6,759 bases of DNA from Flavobacteriales bacterium (GTDB taxonomy: Bacteria > Bacteroidota > Bacteroidia > Flavobacteriales > Flavobacteriaceae), in the NCBI GenBank assembly GCA_027033875.1, contig JALVKK010000206.1, positions 2,960-9,718 of the forward strand, read 5' to 3'. The position numbers and the translations under genes were made by a program. Shown one piece after another: positions 1 to 6,759 of this stretch (positions are counted from its first letter, which is position 1; every line of letters begins with the position of its first letter). The notes under the pieces were generated by a model. The model was given only the letters and a program-made list of their open reading frames with translations, ran no database searches and was not told the origin of the DNA.

Positions 1-18
1 ACTAACGGATAAAAAGCA

Positions 19-49
19 TTTCAATTTACACATTATTTATTTATATTTG
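19..49 (+). promoter_or_regulatory. Bacteroidota-type promoter of kbl
   Basis: TATATTTG at 42-49 is an exact match to the Bacteroidota -7 element TAnnTTTG. TTTC at 19-22 matches three of four bases of the -33 TTTG element, and the 19-nt spacer is within the usual range for this sigma factor class. Transcription would begin near position 55, leaving a leader of about 25 nt before the ATG at 80. The match is by eye; no transcript data are available. Confidence 0.6.
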
Positions 50-79
50 TCCGAAAACAAAATTAAACTATGTATTATT

Positions 80-1276
80 ATGTATAGCGATAAATTCAAG
101 AAACATTTGCAAGATACTCTGAAAGATATTGAATCATCCGGTTTGTTTAAACATGAACGGATAATCACTTCACCTCAAGGGGCGGAAATTACATTGGATA
201 CCGGTCAAAAAGTTTTGAATTTTTGTGCCAACAATTATTTAGGACTGGCTGATAATCCGGAAGTTATAAAGGCTTCACAGCGAATGATGGACTTGCGCGG
301 TTACGGTATGGCATCGGTGCGGTTTATTTGTGGTACACAAGACCGTCATAAGGAATTGGAACAAAAAATAGCCGAGTTTTACCAAACGGATGATACTATT
401 TTGTATGCAGCGGCATTTGATGCCAACGGTGGTGTTTTCGAACCGCTTTTCGGTCCGGATGATGCCATCGTTTCCGACGAACTGAATCACGCATCTATTA
501 TCGACGGCGTGCGTTTGACCAAAACCGCCCGTTATCGTTTTAAGAATAACGATATGGCAGATTTGGAAGCCAAATTGCAAGAAGCCAACGCAGTCGGACA
601 CCGGTTTAAGATCATTGTAACGGACGGCGTTTTTTCAATGGACGGTGTTGTAGCGCAATTAGACAAAATAGTGGAACTGGCAGAAAAATACGATGCATTA
701 ACCATGGTTGACGAAAGTCACGCCGTAGGCGTTTTAGGTAAAACCGGACGTGGTACCGTAGAACTAAAAAACGTGATGGGTAAAATTGACATAATTACCG
801 GCACATTAGGTAAAGCATTAGGCGGCGCAATGGGTGGCTATACTACCGGACGAAAAGAAATTATCGAAATGTTACGACAACGCTCACGTCCCTATCTGTT
901 TTCTAATTCGTTAGCCCCCGAAATAGTCGGTGGTGCGCTTAAAGTATTGGATATGATATCCGGTAGTACAGAATTGCTCGAAAGATTGCAATACAATACC
1001 GAATATTTCAAAGAAGGAATGCGTAAATTAGGATTTGATATAGGTCATAGTGAATCGCCGATTATTCCGGTGATGTTGTATGACGCTAAACTATCACAAG
1101 ATATGGCAGCACAATTACTGAATGAAGGTATATATGTTATCGGCTTTTTCTATCCGGTAGTTCCCAAAGAAAAAGCCCGTATAAGAGTACAATTATCGGC
1201 GGCTCACACTACCGAACATCTCGATAAAGCACTGGCTGCATTCGAAAAAATCGGAAAAAAACTAAATATTATTTAA
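80..1276 (+). CDS. kbl: Glycine C-acetyltransferase (2-amino-3-ketobutyrate CoA ligase)
   Basis: This is a cytoplasmic PLP enzyme of the alpha-oxoamine synthase family. It cleaves 2-amino-3-ketobutyrate with CoA to glycine and acetyl-CoA, the second step of threonine breakdown after threonine dehydrogenase. From the ATG at 80 it is 398 residues, the same length as E. coli Kbl. The PLP lysine is K245 in TGTLGKALGG; cofactor contacts include D211 and H214 in VDESHAVG, H137 in NHASIIDG and S186 in TDGVFSMDG. The Kbl-specific stretches FCANNYLGL, GMASVRFICGTQD and GFFYPVVPK followed by ARIRVQLSAAHT separate it from the paralogues BioF, serine palmitoyltransferase and HemA. R369 should bind the substrate carboxylate. 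An in-frame TTG at 47 would add 11 residues, but it lies inside the likely -7 promoter element and precedes the family start, so ATG 80 is preferred. No threonine dehydrogenase gene is visible here. Confidence 0.94.
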   Translation: MYSDKFKKHLQDTLKDIESSGLFKHERIITSPQGAEITLDTGQKVLNFCANNYLGLADNPEVIKASQRMMDLRGYGMASVRFICGTQDRHKELEQKIAEFYQTDDTILYAAAFDANGGVFEPLFGPDDAIVSDELNHASIIDGVRLTKTARYRFKNNDMADLEAKLQEANAVGHRFKIIVTDGVFSMDGVVAQLDKIVELAEKYDALTMVDESHAVGVLGKTGRGTVELKNVMGKIDIITGTLGKALGGAMGGYTTGRKEIIEMLRQRSRPYLFSNSLAPEIVGGALKVLDMISGSTELLERLQYNTEYFKEGMRKLGFDIGHSESPIIPVMLYDAKLSQDMAAQLLNEGIYVIGFFYPVVPKEKARIRVQLSAAHTTEHLDKALAAFEKIGKKLNII

Positions 1277-1305
1277 AAAATAGTTTTTTTTTCGGTTATT
1301 TTTAT

Positions 1306-1313
1306 TATTTTTG
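1306..1313 (+). promoter_or_regulatory. Possible -7 element for the OmpA-family gene
   Basis: TATTTTTG matches the Bacteroidota TAnnTTTG element and would place the transcript start near 1320, about 20 nt before the ATG at 1342. No clear -33 TTTG lies at the right distance; only a T-run is present there. A TATAAT at 1321-1326 looks like an E. coli -10 box but would leave a very short leader. The region is extremely AT-rich, so chance matches are likely. Confidence 0.38.
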
Positions 1314-1341
1314 CTTTGAATATAATTAAACAATAAAGGAT

Positions 1342-2694
1342 ATGAAAAGATTAAATCAGTTATTATTAGCTGTAATGGTATTAGTTACTGTTACAGTCAA
1401 CGCTCAAGACAGCAACCATCCGTGGTTAGTGAAATTAGGTCTTAATGCGGTAGATTTCTACCCGACCGGAGAGCAAACTAATTTTAGTTTTGCAAGCGAT
1501 CAAATATTTAAAGATTACTTTAATTTTGATCATTACAATGCTGCTTATGCTATTTCCGATGTTAGAGTCGGTAGATATTTAGGCAACAAATTTAGTCTGA
1601 TAGGCTCATTAAAATTGAACAAAATCAGCAAATTAGGTGATGTTGAAACAAGTTCAACTTACATCAACACCAATTTAGATGTTAAGTATAATATTTGTAA
1701 AGAAGCCAGTAAATTACAGCCATATATTTTTGCCGGTGGCGGTTACAATTGGCTTGATAAAGAAGACGGTGGCGACGTAAACGGTGGTTTAGGTTTGGAA
1801 TTTTGGGTAAGTGAAAATATCGGTTTGTTTGTAGAAAGCGGTTATCATCACGTATTTGATTCCAACGTTGCACCTTATTTCCAACATGGTGTTGGTGTTG
1901 CCATAAGATTCGGTGGTGTTGATACTGACGGTGACGGTATCTTTGATAAAGATGATGCTTGTCCCGATGTAAAAGGTTTACCTCAATTTAACGGTTGTCC
2001 TGACAGTGACGGCGACGGTATTGTTGATTCAAAAGATGATTGTCCGGATGTTGCAGGTTTAGCCAAATTTAACGGTTGTCCTGACAGTGACGGTGACGGT
2101 ATCATCGATTCAAAAGACGATTGTCCCAATGTAGCAGGTGTTGCTGCCTTAAACGGTTGTCCGGATGCTGACGGCGACGGTGTTGCCGATGCAAAAGATA
2201 AATGTCCGCAAGTAGCCGGTCCTGTTGCCAATCAAGGTTGTCCTTATGCCGATACTGATAAAGACGGTGTATTGGATAAAGATGATAAATGTCCGGAAGT
2301 TGCCGGTCCTGCATCTAACAACGGTTGCCCTGAAGTAACCAAAGAAGTTCAAAAACAATTGAATGAATATGCTAAGGTTATCTACTTCGATACAGGCAAA
2401 GCTACATTTAAACCTGAAACCATAGCTACTCTTGAAAAAGTAGTTGCTATCTTAGTTCAATACCCGACTGCTGAATTTGATGTTGAAGGTCATACCGATA
2501 GTATTGGTAGCGCCAAATCAAATATGGCCTTGTCTCAAAGAAGAGCTGATGCAGTAGTTAGCTACTTGAAAGAACATGGTGTTAAGTGTACATTAAACGC
2601 TAAAGGTTATGGCGAAACCAAGCCTATCGCTTCTAACAGAACCAGATCTGGACGTGCTAAAAACAGACGTGTTGAAATTAATTTAGTAAAATAA
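1342..2694 (+). CDS. OmpA-family outer-membrane protein with TSP3 calcium-binding repeats
   Basis: A 450-residue envelope protein that probably ties the outer membrane to peptidoglycan. Residues 1-21 form a signal peptide (KR, a hydrophobic core, then VNA before Q22), so it is exported by Sec. Residues about 25-192 have alternating polar and aromatic strands typical of a small beta-barrel. Residues 194-330 hold five thrombospondin type-3 repeats with DxDxDG calcium ligands and two cysteines each. Residues about 338-450 are an OmpA C-terminal domain: VIYFDTGKATF opens it, EGHTDSIGS (D386) and SQRRA (R401) are the diaminopimelate-binding positions, and NRRVEI closes it. All domains are intact and the length is usual for Bacteroidota OmpA-TSP3 proteins. 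AAGGA at 1336-1340 sits only 1 nt before the ATG, too close to act as a normal Shine-Dalgarno. No partner gene adjoins it, and a terminator follows 23 bp after the stop. The family is clear; the exact role, and whether the barrel passes solutes, is not shown. Confidence 0.93.
   Translation: MKRLNQLLLAVMVLVTVTVNAQDSNHPWLVKLGLNAVDFYPTGEQTNFSFASDQIFKDYFNFDHYNAAYAISDVRVGRYLGNKFSLIGSLKLNKISKLGDVETSSTYINTNLDVKYNICKEASKLQPYIFAGGGYNWLDKEDGGDVNGGLGLEFWVSENIGLFVESGYHHVFDSNVAPYFQHGVGVAIRFGGVDTDGDGIFDKDDACPDVKGLPQFNGCPDSDGDGIVDSKDDCPDVAGLAKFNGCPDSDGDGIIDSKDDCPNVAGVAALNGCPDADGDGVADAKDKCPQVAGPVANQGCPYADTDKDGVLDKDDKCPEVAGPASNNGCPEVTKEVQKQLNEYAKVIYFDTGKATFKPETIATLEKVVAILVQYPTAEFDVEGHTDSIGSAKSNMALSQRRADAVVSYLKEHGVKCTLNAKGYGETKPIASNRTRSGRAKNRRVEINLVK
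1921..2328 (+). repeat. Tandem TSP3 coding repeats, 81-bp period
   Basis: Five in-frame tandem units encode the calcium-binding stalk of the OmpA-like protein. The repeat cysteines fall at residues 207/219, 234/246, 261/273, 288/300 and 317/329. The period is 27 residues (81 bp) for the first four units and 29 for the last, which carries two extra residues (YA) before its DTDKDG loop. Units two and three (from 2002 and 2083) remain similar at DNA level, which suggests growth by unit duplication. Each unit offers a DxDxDG loop and a CP motif, as in other TSP3 domains. Confidence 0.88.
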
Positions 2695-2717
2695 TTTCAT
2701 CTTTTTTAATTAAACAT

Positions 2718-2753
2718 AAAAAAAATCCGGACGATTTGTCCGGATTTTTTTTT
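2718..2753 (+). terminator. Rho-independent terminator of the OmpA-family gene
   Basis: A perfect 7-bp GC-rich stem, TCCGGAC (2726-2732) with GTCCGGA (2738-2744), has a 5-nt loop. It is flanked by eight A (2718-2725) and nine T (2745-2753), which extend the stem to about 15 bp. It begins 23 bp after the OmpA stop. Because A-tract and T-tract are symmetrical, it could also stop transcripts arriving on the minus strand. Confidence 0.92.
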
Positions 2754-2989
2754 CATGAAATCTTTTCTTTAAAATTAGAAATAAAATTTTATGATGCAGC
2801 TTTGGTGTTTATTTTTATTATTTATCATAGGCTTACCCTCTTTATCACAGGTTTTACAACCTATGCTAATTAGATAGCACCTTCGGTACTGTTGTTACCA
2901 AATTGTAATAAAAGGTGTGTTATCATTATTGTTCTTGCGCAAATTGTTTTATAAATAACGAAAAACAGGAAAAAGATTTGTGAACAATC
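2754..2989. other. Non-coding stretch between two convergent terminators
   Basis: This is the inner part of the 356-bp gene-free region 2695-3050. It is AT-rich and has no reading frame with a plausible start and protein-like composition. No TAnnTTTG promoter match was found on either strand. The notable content is the repeat and hairpin patch at 2821-2890 and an 8-bp palindrome, TTGCGCAA, at 2936-2943. Being walled off by terminators on both sides, it should be silent unless it has its own promoter or there is read-through. Confidence 0.6.
2821..2890 (-). repeat. Imperfect tandem 20-mer and two hairpins, possibly a degenerate intergenic repeat
   Basis: Two adjacent 20-mers (2821-2840 and 2841-2860) both start TTTATCA and match at 14 of 20 positions. 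The second helps form hairpin one: arms 2846-2853 and 2858-2865, 8 bp, whose minus-strand loop is GUAA, a GNRA tetraloop. Hairpin two has arms 2876-2881 and 2885-2890, 6 bp, with a GAA loop on the minus strand. Each hairpin contains one position that is a C/A mismatch on the plus strand but a G-U wobble on the minus strand, so both fold better as minus-strand RNA. CATAGG at 2826-2831 can also pair with CCTATG at 2860-2865, competing with hairpin one. I cannot say whether this is a dispersed repeat, an RNA or a relic. Confidence 0.45.
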
Positions 2990-3024
2990 AAAAAAAACAG
3001 AGCCGGAATTTTCCGACCCTGTTT
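2990..3024 (-). terminator. Rho-independent terminator of the gyrA-TPR operon
   Basis: Read on the minus strand, a 12-bp stem (3013-3024 with 2995-3006) has two G-U wobbles, a 6-nt AAAATT loop and a run of eight U (complement of 2990-2997) beginning in its distal arm. On the plus strand the two wobbles become A/C mismatches, so the element is clearly built for the minus strand. It starts 27 nt after the TPR stop codon. Confidence 0.88.
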
Positions 3025-3050
3025 AATAAAATTAAGTTTATAATATTTAA

Positions 3051-4316
3051 TTATTTGCTTTTTAATGCATCTAATTTGGCTTTTACTTCATTGTATTTGC
3101 TTTTCATTTCCAAATCACGATAGATTTTTTTCAACATTACCAAAACGGTTTCATCATCAGGAACTATTTTCAGAGCTTTTTCGAGGTAAGGTAAAGTTTG
3201 ACGATACAAATCTAAGCGTTGTTTATTGTATTTATTATACAAAGCATCATTCATCAAAACTTCATCTTTATTCATTTCTTTTGTAATACCTTCTTCGGGA
3301 ATTAAAACTATATAAGCCAAACCTTTGTAAGCATCCGCATAATTGGGATCTAATTCAATGGTTTTTTCATAATATTTTTTGGCATCATCATATTTTTTCA
3401 GTTGAAAATATGCCGTTGCCAAATTATAATTAATCAATTTATTATCAGGATCTAACTTAACAGCTTTTTGCATGGCTTCTGCGAATTTAACGTTATCACC
3501 TTTTTTCAAATAATAATTACCTTCTCCTATAATTAAATCCAAATTATCAGGATCTTCTTGTTTGGCTTTGTTAATAAAATTGATAGCTTCATCATCTTTA
3601 CCGAGTTTACCGTAAACATACAAAAGATTTGCAATAATATCCGGGCGATTGCTTTTAGTTGTTTCTCTTTTCATATCTGTGTGAGTTCCAGCCATTTTTA
3701 AAAGTTTTGCTTCTTTTTCGGTACCTACATTAACCCGTTTTCCTGTTGATTTATCAAGCATTGTTACATATTCTTTAACACCGGTGTATCCACTTGCATA
3801 TAATTCTTTTAACAATTTTTCTGCATTTTCAAAATGTTCATTCAATAGAGCTGCAACAGCAGAATAATATTTAAATTCTTCATTATTGTTTAATTCATAA
3901 GCTAAAATCGCTGATTTTTCTAAATTCTTATATTTTTTTTCGTTCAAATCATTTTGAACAATATTAACGATTTCGTTTGTAATTTTAGCTTTCAACTTTT
4001 CTGCATCTTTGGTATATTTTTCTTTTCCTGTTTCGTTTTCAAATGCTTCAAGTTTTGATATTGAATTGATGGCTTTACTATAATTATCCAAATTGTTTGA
4101 GCCTAATTTCGCAAAAATTTCGGCTTTTACAAACATGATACGTGCTTTGGTTTTATCGTCTGCTTGCTCTTTGAGTTCACAGGCTTTGTTAATCATAGTT
4201 TGTGCGGTCTCAAAATCGCCTTTTTTAAAAGCTTTTTCGGCTGATTTTACTTCGGTTTTTTGTGCAAATACACTAAAACCTATTAGTGTCAATAAAATAA
4301 AAGTTAATTTTTTCAT
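3051..4316 (-). CDS. Exported tetratricopeptide-repeat protein downstream of gyrA
   Basis: A 421-residue lysine-rich protein. Residues 1-18 are a signal peptide (KK, hydrophobic core, SVFA before Q19), so it should act in the periplasm; there is no lipobox cysteine and no second membrane segment. One TPR-like helix pair lies near residues 24-48 (AEKAFKKGDFETAQTMINKA). Three canonical repeats follow at about 225-258, 259-292 and 293-326, with the typical DPDN and DPNY ends. A fourth begins at 327 and is broken by a charged insert (about 340-370) before a final pair at 371-416. The stretch LLKMAGTHTD plus KSNRPDI before the first canonical repeat resembles what I recall of Bacteroidota TPR proteins encoded after gyrA. 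TPRs bind proteins, so a scaffold role is likely, but the partner is unknown. The Porphyromonas gingivalis TprA protein may be a relative; this is from memory. The start lies 28 bp after the gyrA stop with an A/T-rich leader and no Shine-Dalgarno, and no separate promoter was seen. Confidence 0.88.
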   Translation of the reverse strand: MKKLTFILLTLIGFSVFAQKTEVKSAEKAFKKGDFETAQTMINKACELKEQADDKTKARIMFVKAEIFAKLGSNNLDNYSKAINSISKLEAFENETGKEKYTKDAEKLKAKITNEIVNIVQNDLNEKKYKNLEKSAILAYELNNNEEFKYYSAVAALLNEHFENAEKLLKELYASGYTGVKEYVTMLDKSTGKRVNVGTEKEAKLLKMAGTHTDMKRETTKSNRPDIIANLLYVYGKLGKDDEAINFINKAKQEDPDNLDLIIGEGNYYLKKGDNVKFAEAMQKAVKLDPDNKLINYNLATAYFQLKKYDDAKKYYEKTIELDPNYADAYKGLAYIVLIPEEGITKEMNKDEVLMNDALYNKYNKQRLDLYRQTLPYLEKALKIVPDDETVLVMLKKIYRDLEMKSKYNEVKAKLDALKSK

Positions 4317-4344
4317 TGGTTATTAAATTTAATTTTGTGATTTA

Positions 4345-6759
4345 TTATTCTGTTTTATCTTGATTTTGCTTATTTACATTTTCGGTTTGAACATCGTCTT
4401 CTACAATTTCATCTTCATTGTGCATCACTTTGGCGACCGCGGCAATAGCATCGTTTTCTTTGATATTAATAAGTTTTACACCTTGTGTTGCACGCCCCAT
4501 AACTCTCAAATCGACTACAGGAATGCGAATGGTCAGACCTTTTTTGGTGATAATCATCAAATCATCGTTGTCTGTTACATCTTTTAAGGCAACCAAAGTA
4601 CCTGTTTTTTCGGTAATGTTTATGGTTTTAACACCTTTTCCGCCACGATTGGTAATTCGGTAATCTTCCAGTTTGGAACGTTTGCCGTAACCTTTTTCCG
4701 ATACCACCAAAATATCCTTCGACATATTACTTACAGAAACCGTGCCAACTACTACATCATTAGCGTCCGCCAGTGTAATACCACGTACTCCCGAAGCGGT
4801 ACGTCCCATAGAGCGAATTTTACTTTCTTCAAAACGAATGGCTTTACCGCTTCGTGCGGCTAACATTATTTGACTGTTGCCGTCGGTGAGTTTGGCATCG
4901 AGCAACTCGTCACCTTCACGAATGGTAATGGCGGCAATACCGTTTTGGCGCGGTCGCGAATACTGTTCCAGCAAGGTTTTTTTGACCACCCCGTTTTTAG
5001 TTACCATCAAAACGTAATGCGAATTGATATAATCTTGGTCCTTGAGGTCCTTAGTGTTTAAAAAGGCTTTTACTTTGTCGTCAGAATCGATATTAATCAA
5101 GTTTTGAATGGCTCTTCCTTTAGAGACCTTGCTGCCTTCCGGTACTTCAAAAACTCGCATCCAAAAGACTTTTCCTTTTTGAGTGAAAAACAACAGATAC
5201 TCGTGATTGGAAGCTACAAATATATGTTCCAAAAAGTCTTCACTACGGGTTTTTACGCCTTTTTGTCCGGTACCACCGCGTTTTTGGGCTTTGTATTCAG
5301 ACAATAAAGTACGTTTGATATAACCGGCATGTGAAATAGTGATAACTACTTTGTGATCGGGAATCAAATCTTCGATACTGACATCACCACCGGCAAAATT
5401 GATTTCGGTACGTCGTTCATCACCGAATTTGTCTTGCATCTCCAATAGTTCGTCTTTGATGATTTGCATGCGACGTTCTTTTTTTGCCAAAATATCTTTT
5501 AAGTCTGCAATGGTTTTCATCAATTCCGCATATTCGCTTCGCAATTTGTCTTGTTCTAATCCTGTCAATTGTCTGAGACGCATTTCGACTATGGCACGCG
5601 CTTGAATTTCCGATAGTTTGAAACGTTCTCTCAAACGCTCTCTTGCTTCATCCGCATTTTTTGAAGCTCTGATAATGGCGATAACTTCATCGATATTATC
5701 AGAGGCGATAATCAAACCTTCTAAGATATGCGCCCGTTCTTCGGCTTTTCGTAGTTCATATTGTGTCCTTCGGGTTACAACTTCATGTCGGTGATTGACA
5801 AACTCCCGAATTAAATCTTTAAGATTCAACATTTCCGGTTTGCCGTTTACCAAAGCGATATTGTTTACATTAAATGTAGATTGTAAGGCTGTGTATTTAA
5901 ACAGTTTGTTTAAAATCACATTGGGTATGGCGTCTCGTTTTAAGTAATAAACGATTCGCATACCTTTGCGGTCAGATTCGTCTTTGATATCGGCAATACC
6001 TTCGAGTTTTTTATCATTGACCAAATCGGCGGTTTTTTTAATCATATCCGCTTTGTTGACCTGGTAAGGTATTTCGGTAACGATAATAGCTTCGCGTCCT
6101 TTGATTTCTTCAAAATGTGTTTTGGCACGCAAGACAATACGTCCGCGTCCGGTCATAAAAGCATCTTTGACACCTTGATAGCCGTAAATTACGCCACCCG
6201 TAGGAAAATCAGGTGCTTTAATATATTCCATGATTTCTTCCACATCTATATCGGGATTGTCGATATATGCTACCGTTCCATTGATAACTTCGGTCAAATT
6301 ATGCGGCGGCATATTGGTTGCCATACCTACGGCAATACCGGAAGCGCCATTAATCAGCAAACTCGGTATTTTGGACGGCAAAACGGTCGGCTCTTGTAAA
6401 GTATCGTCAAAATTATTGACAAAATCAACCGTTTCTTTATCAATATCGGACAGCATGGCTTCCGAAATTTTTTGCATACGTACTTCGGTATAACGCATAG
6501 CTGCCGGACTGTCACCGTCAACAGACCCGAAGTTTCCTTGTCCGTCAACCATTTGATAACGCATACTCCATTCTTGTGCCATACGAACCATAGCATCGTA
6601 AACCGAACTATCGCCATGCGGGTGGTATTTACCTAAAACTTCTCCGACAACTCTTGCCGACTTTTTGTAAGCTTTGTTTGACGCTAATCCTAATCCGTGC
6701 ATACCAAACAAAACACGACGATGAACAGGTTTTAAACCGTCGCGTACATCGGGTAACGC
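4345..6759 (-). CDS. gyrA: DNA gyrase subunit A, 5' end cut by the window edge
   Basis: GyrA breaks and rejoins DNA in the A2B2 gyrase complex, which introduces negative supercoils using ATP hydrolysed by GyrB. The frame is open to the window edge: the first visible residues, ALPDVRDGLKPVHRRV, align with E. coli GyrA from A33, so about 32 residues are missing and the full protein should be near 836. Using E. coli numbers, the catalytic tyrosine Y122 (AAMRYTE, codon 6492-6490), R121 and the DNA-bending I174 (SGIAVGM) are present. The quinolone region reads HPHGDSSVYDA, with S83 and D87 unchanged. The tower and coiled coil follow (EIPYQVNK to FGDERRTEI); the extra loop of the E. coli coiled coil is absent. 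The C-terminal beta-pinwheel starts near VVITISHAGYIK, has a GyrA box QKRGGTG at 5286-5266, and ends in an acidic tail. Intact box and length argue against ParC. An apparent TTG start at 6711 is only an internal leucine. Confidence 0.96.
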   Translation of the reverse strand, partial: ALPDVRDGLKPVHRRVLFGMHGLGLASNKAYKKSARVVGEVLGKYHPHGDSSVYDAMVRMAQEWSMRYQMVDGQGNFGSVDGDSPAAMRYTEVRMQKISEAMLSDIDKETVDFVNNFDDTLQEPTVLPSKIPSLLINGASGIAVGMATNMPPHNLTEVINGTVAYIDNPDIDVEEIMEYIKAPDFPTGGVIYGYQGVKDAFMTGRGRIVLRAKTHFEEIKGREAIIVTEIPYQVNKADMIKKTADLVNDKKLEGIADIKDESDRKGMRIVYYLKRDAIPNVILNKLFKYTALQSTFNVNNIALVNGKPEMLNLKDLIREFVNHRHEVVTRRTQYELRKAEERAHILEGLIIASDNIDEVIAIIRASKNADEARERLRERFKLSEIQARAIVEMRLRQLTGLEQDKLRSEYAELMKTIADLKDILAKKERRMQIIKDELLEMQDKFGDERRTEINFAGGDVSIEDLIPDHKVVITISHAGYIKRTLLSEYKAQKRGGTGQKGVKTRSEDFLEHIFVASNHEYLLFFTQKGKVFWMRVFEVPEGSKVSKGRAIQNLINIDSDDKVKAFLNTKDLKDQDYINSHYVLMVTKNGVVKKTLLEQYSRPRQNGIAAITIREGDELLDAKLTDGNSQIMLAARSGKAIRFEESKIRSMGRTASGVRGITLADANDVVVGTVSVSNMSKDILVVSEKGYGKRSKLEDYRITNRGGKGVKTINITEKTGTLVALKDVTDNDDLMIITKKGLTIRIPVVDLRVMGRATQGVKLINIKENDAIAAVAKVMHNEDEIVEDDVQTENVNKQNQDKTE

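Noticed and set aside
1..79. End of an upstream gene at the left edge
   Set aside because: The segment is AT-rich, fits a promoter and leader, and shows no recognisable C-terminal coding sequence.
1336..1340. AAGGA as a Shine-Dalgarno for the OmpA-family gene
   Set aside because: It is only 1 nt from the ATG, too near for normal anti-SD pairing, and Bacteroidota rarely depend on such sites.
1983..2358. Several overlapping minus-strand open frames opposite the OmpA repeats
   Set aside because: They are shadows of the tandem TSP3 coding repeats: low-complexity, period-derived translations with no start signals, opposite a clearly real gene.
2929..2987. Inverted repeat TTGTTC / GAACAA with a further GCAAAT / ATTTGT pairing
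   Set aside because: It needs a 4-nt bulge, a wobble and a loop of about 30 nt in AT-rich DNA, so chance pairing explains it.
6354..6617. An 87-residue minus-strand open frame within gyrA
   Set aside because: It lies out of frame inside the conserved catalytic region of gyrA and its translation shows no domain.
6541..6620. Possible quinolone-resistance change in gyrA
   Set aside because: Both main positions keep their sensitive residues, S83 (6609-6607) and D87 (6597-6595). Ser at position 84 instead of the E. coli Ala is, as I recall, common in Bacteroidota.

Overview
The window looks like ordinary chromosomal DNA from a low-GC member of the Bacteroidota (Flavobacteriales or Bacteroidales; I cannot choose from four genes). 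The signs are an OmpA-family porin with thrombospondin type-3 calcium repeats, a GyrA with Bacteroidota-like box and blade motifs, a gyrA-TPR gene pair, A-rich start contexts without a well-placed Shine-Dalgarno, and a promoter of the phylum's TTTG / TAnnTTTG type.

Layout: (1) 80-1276 (+), kbl, glycine C-acetyltransferase of threonine breakdown, behind a good Bacteroidota promoter at 19-49. (2) 1342-2694 (+), an exported OmpA-like outer-membrane protein with barrel, five TSP3 repeats and a peptidoglycan-binding domain, closed by a strong hairpin terminator at 2718-2753. (3) 2695-3050, a 356-bp convergent intergenic region with two terminators and, between them, a patch of hairpins and imperfect repeats at 2821-2890. 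(4) 4316-3051 (-), an exported TPR protein. (5) 6759-4345 (-), gyrA, cut by the right edge of the window and missing about 32 N-terminal residues.

gyrA and the TPR gene are separated by 28 bp and very probably form an operon that ends at the 2990-3024 terminator. kbl and the OmpA gene run in the same direction 65 bp apart, but the second has its own possible promoter and the products are unrelated. The gene functions are housekeeping (DNA supercoiling, amino-acid catabolism, envelope structure).

I found no mobile element, CRISPR array, defence system, tRNA or rRNA, and no evidence for a new multi-gene system. The points most worth a second look are the structured intergenic patch at 2821-2890, the gyrA-TPR pairing, and the start-site correction for kbl.
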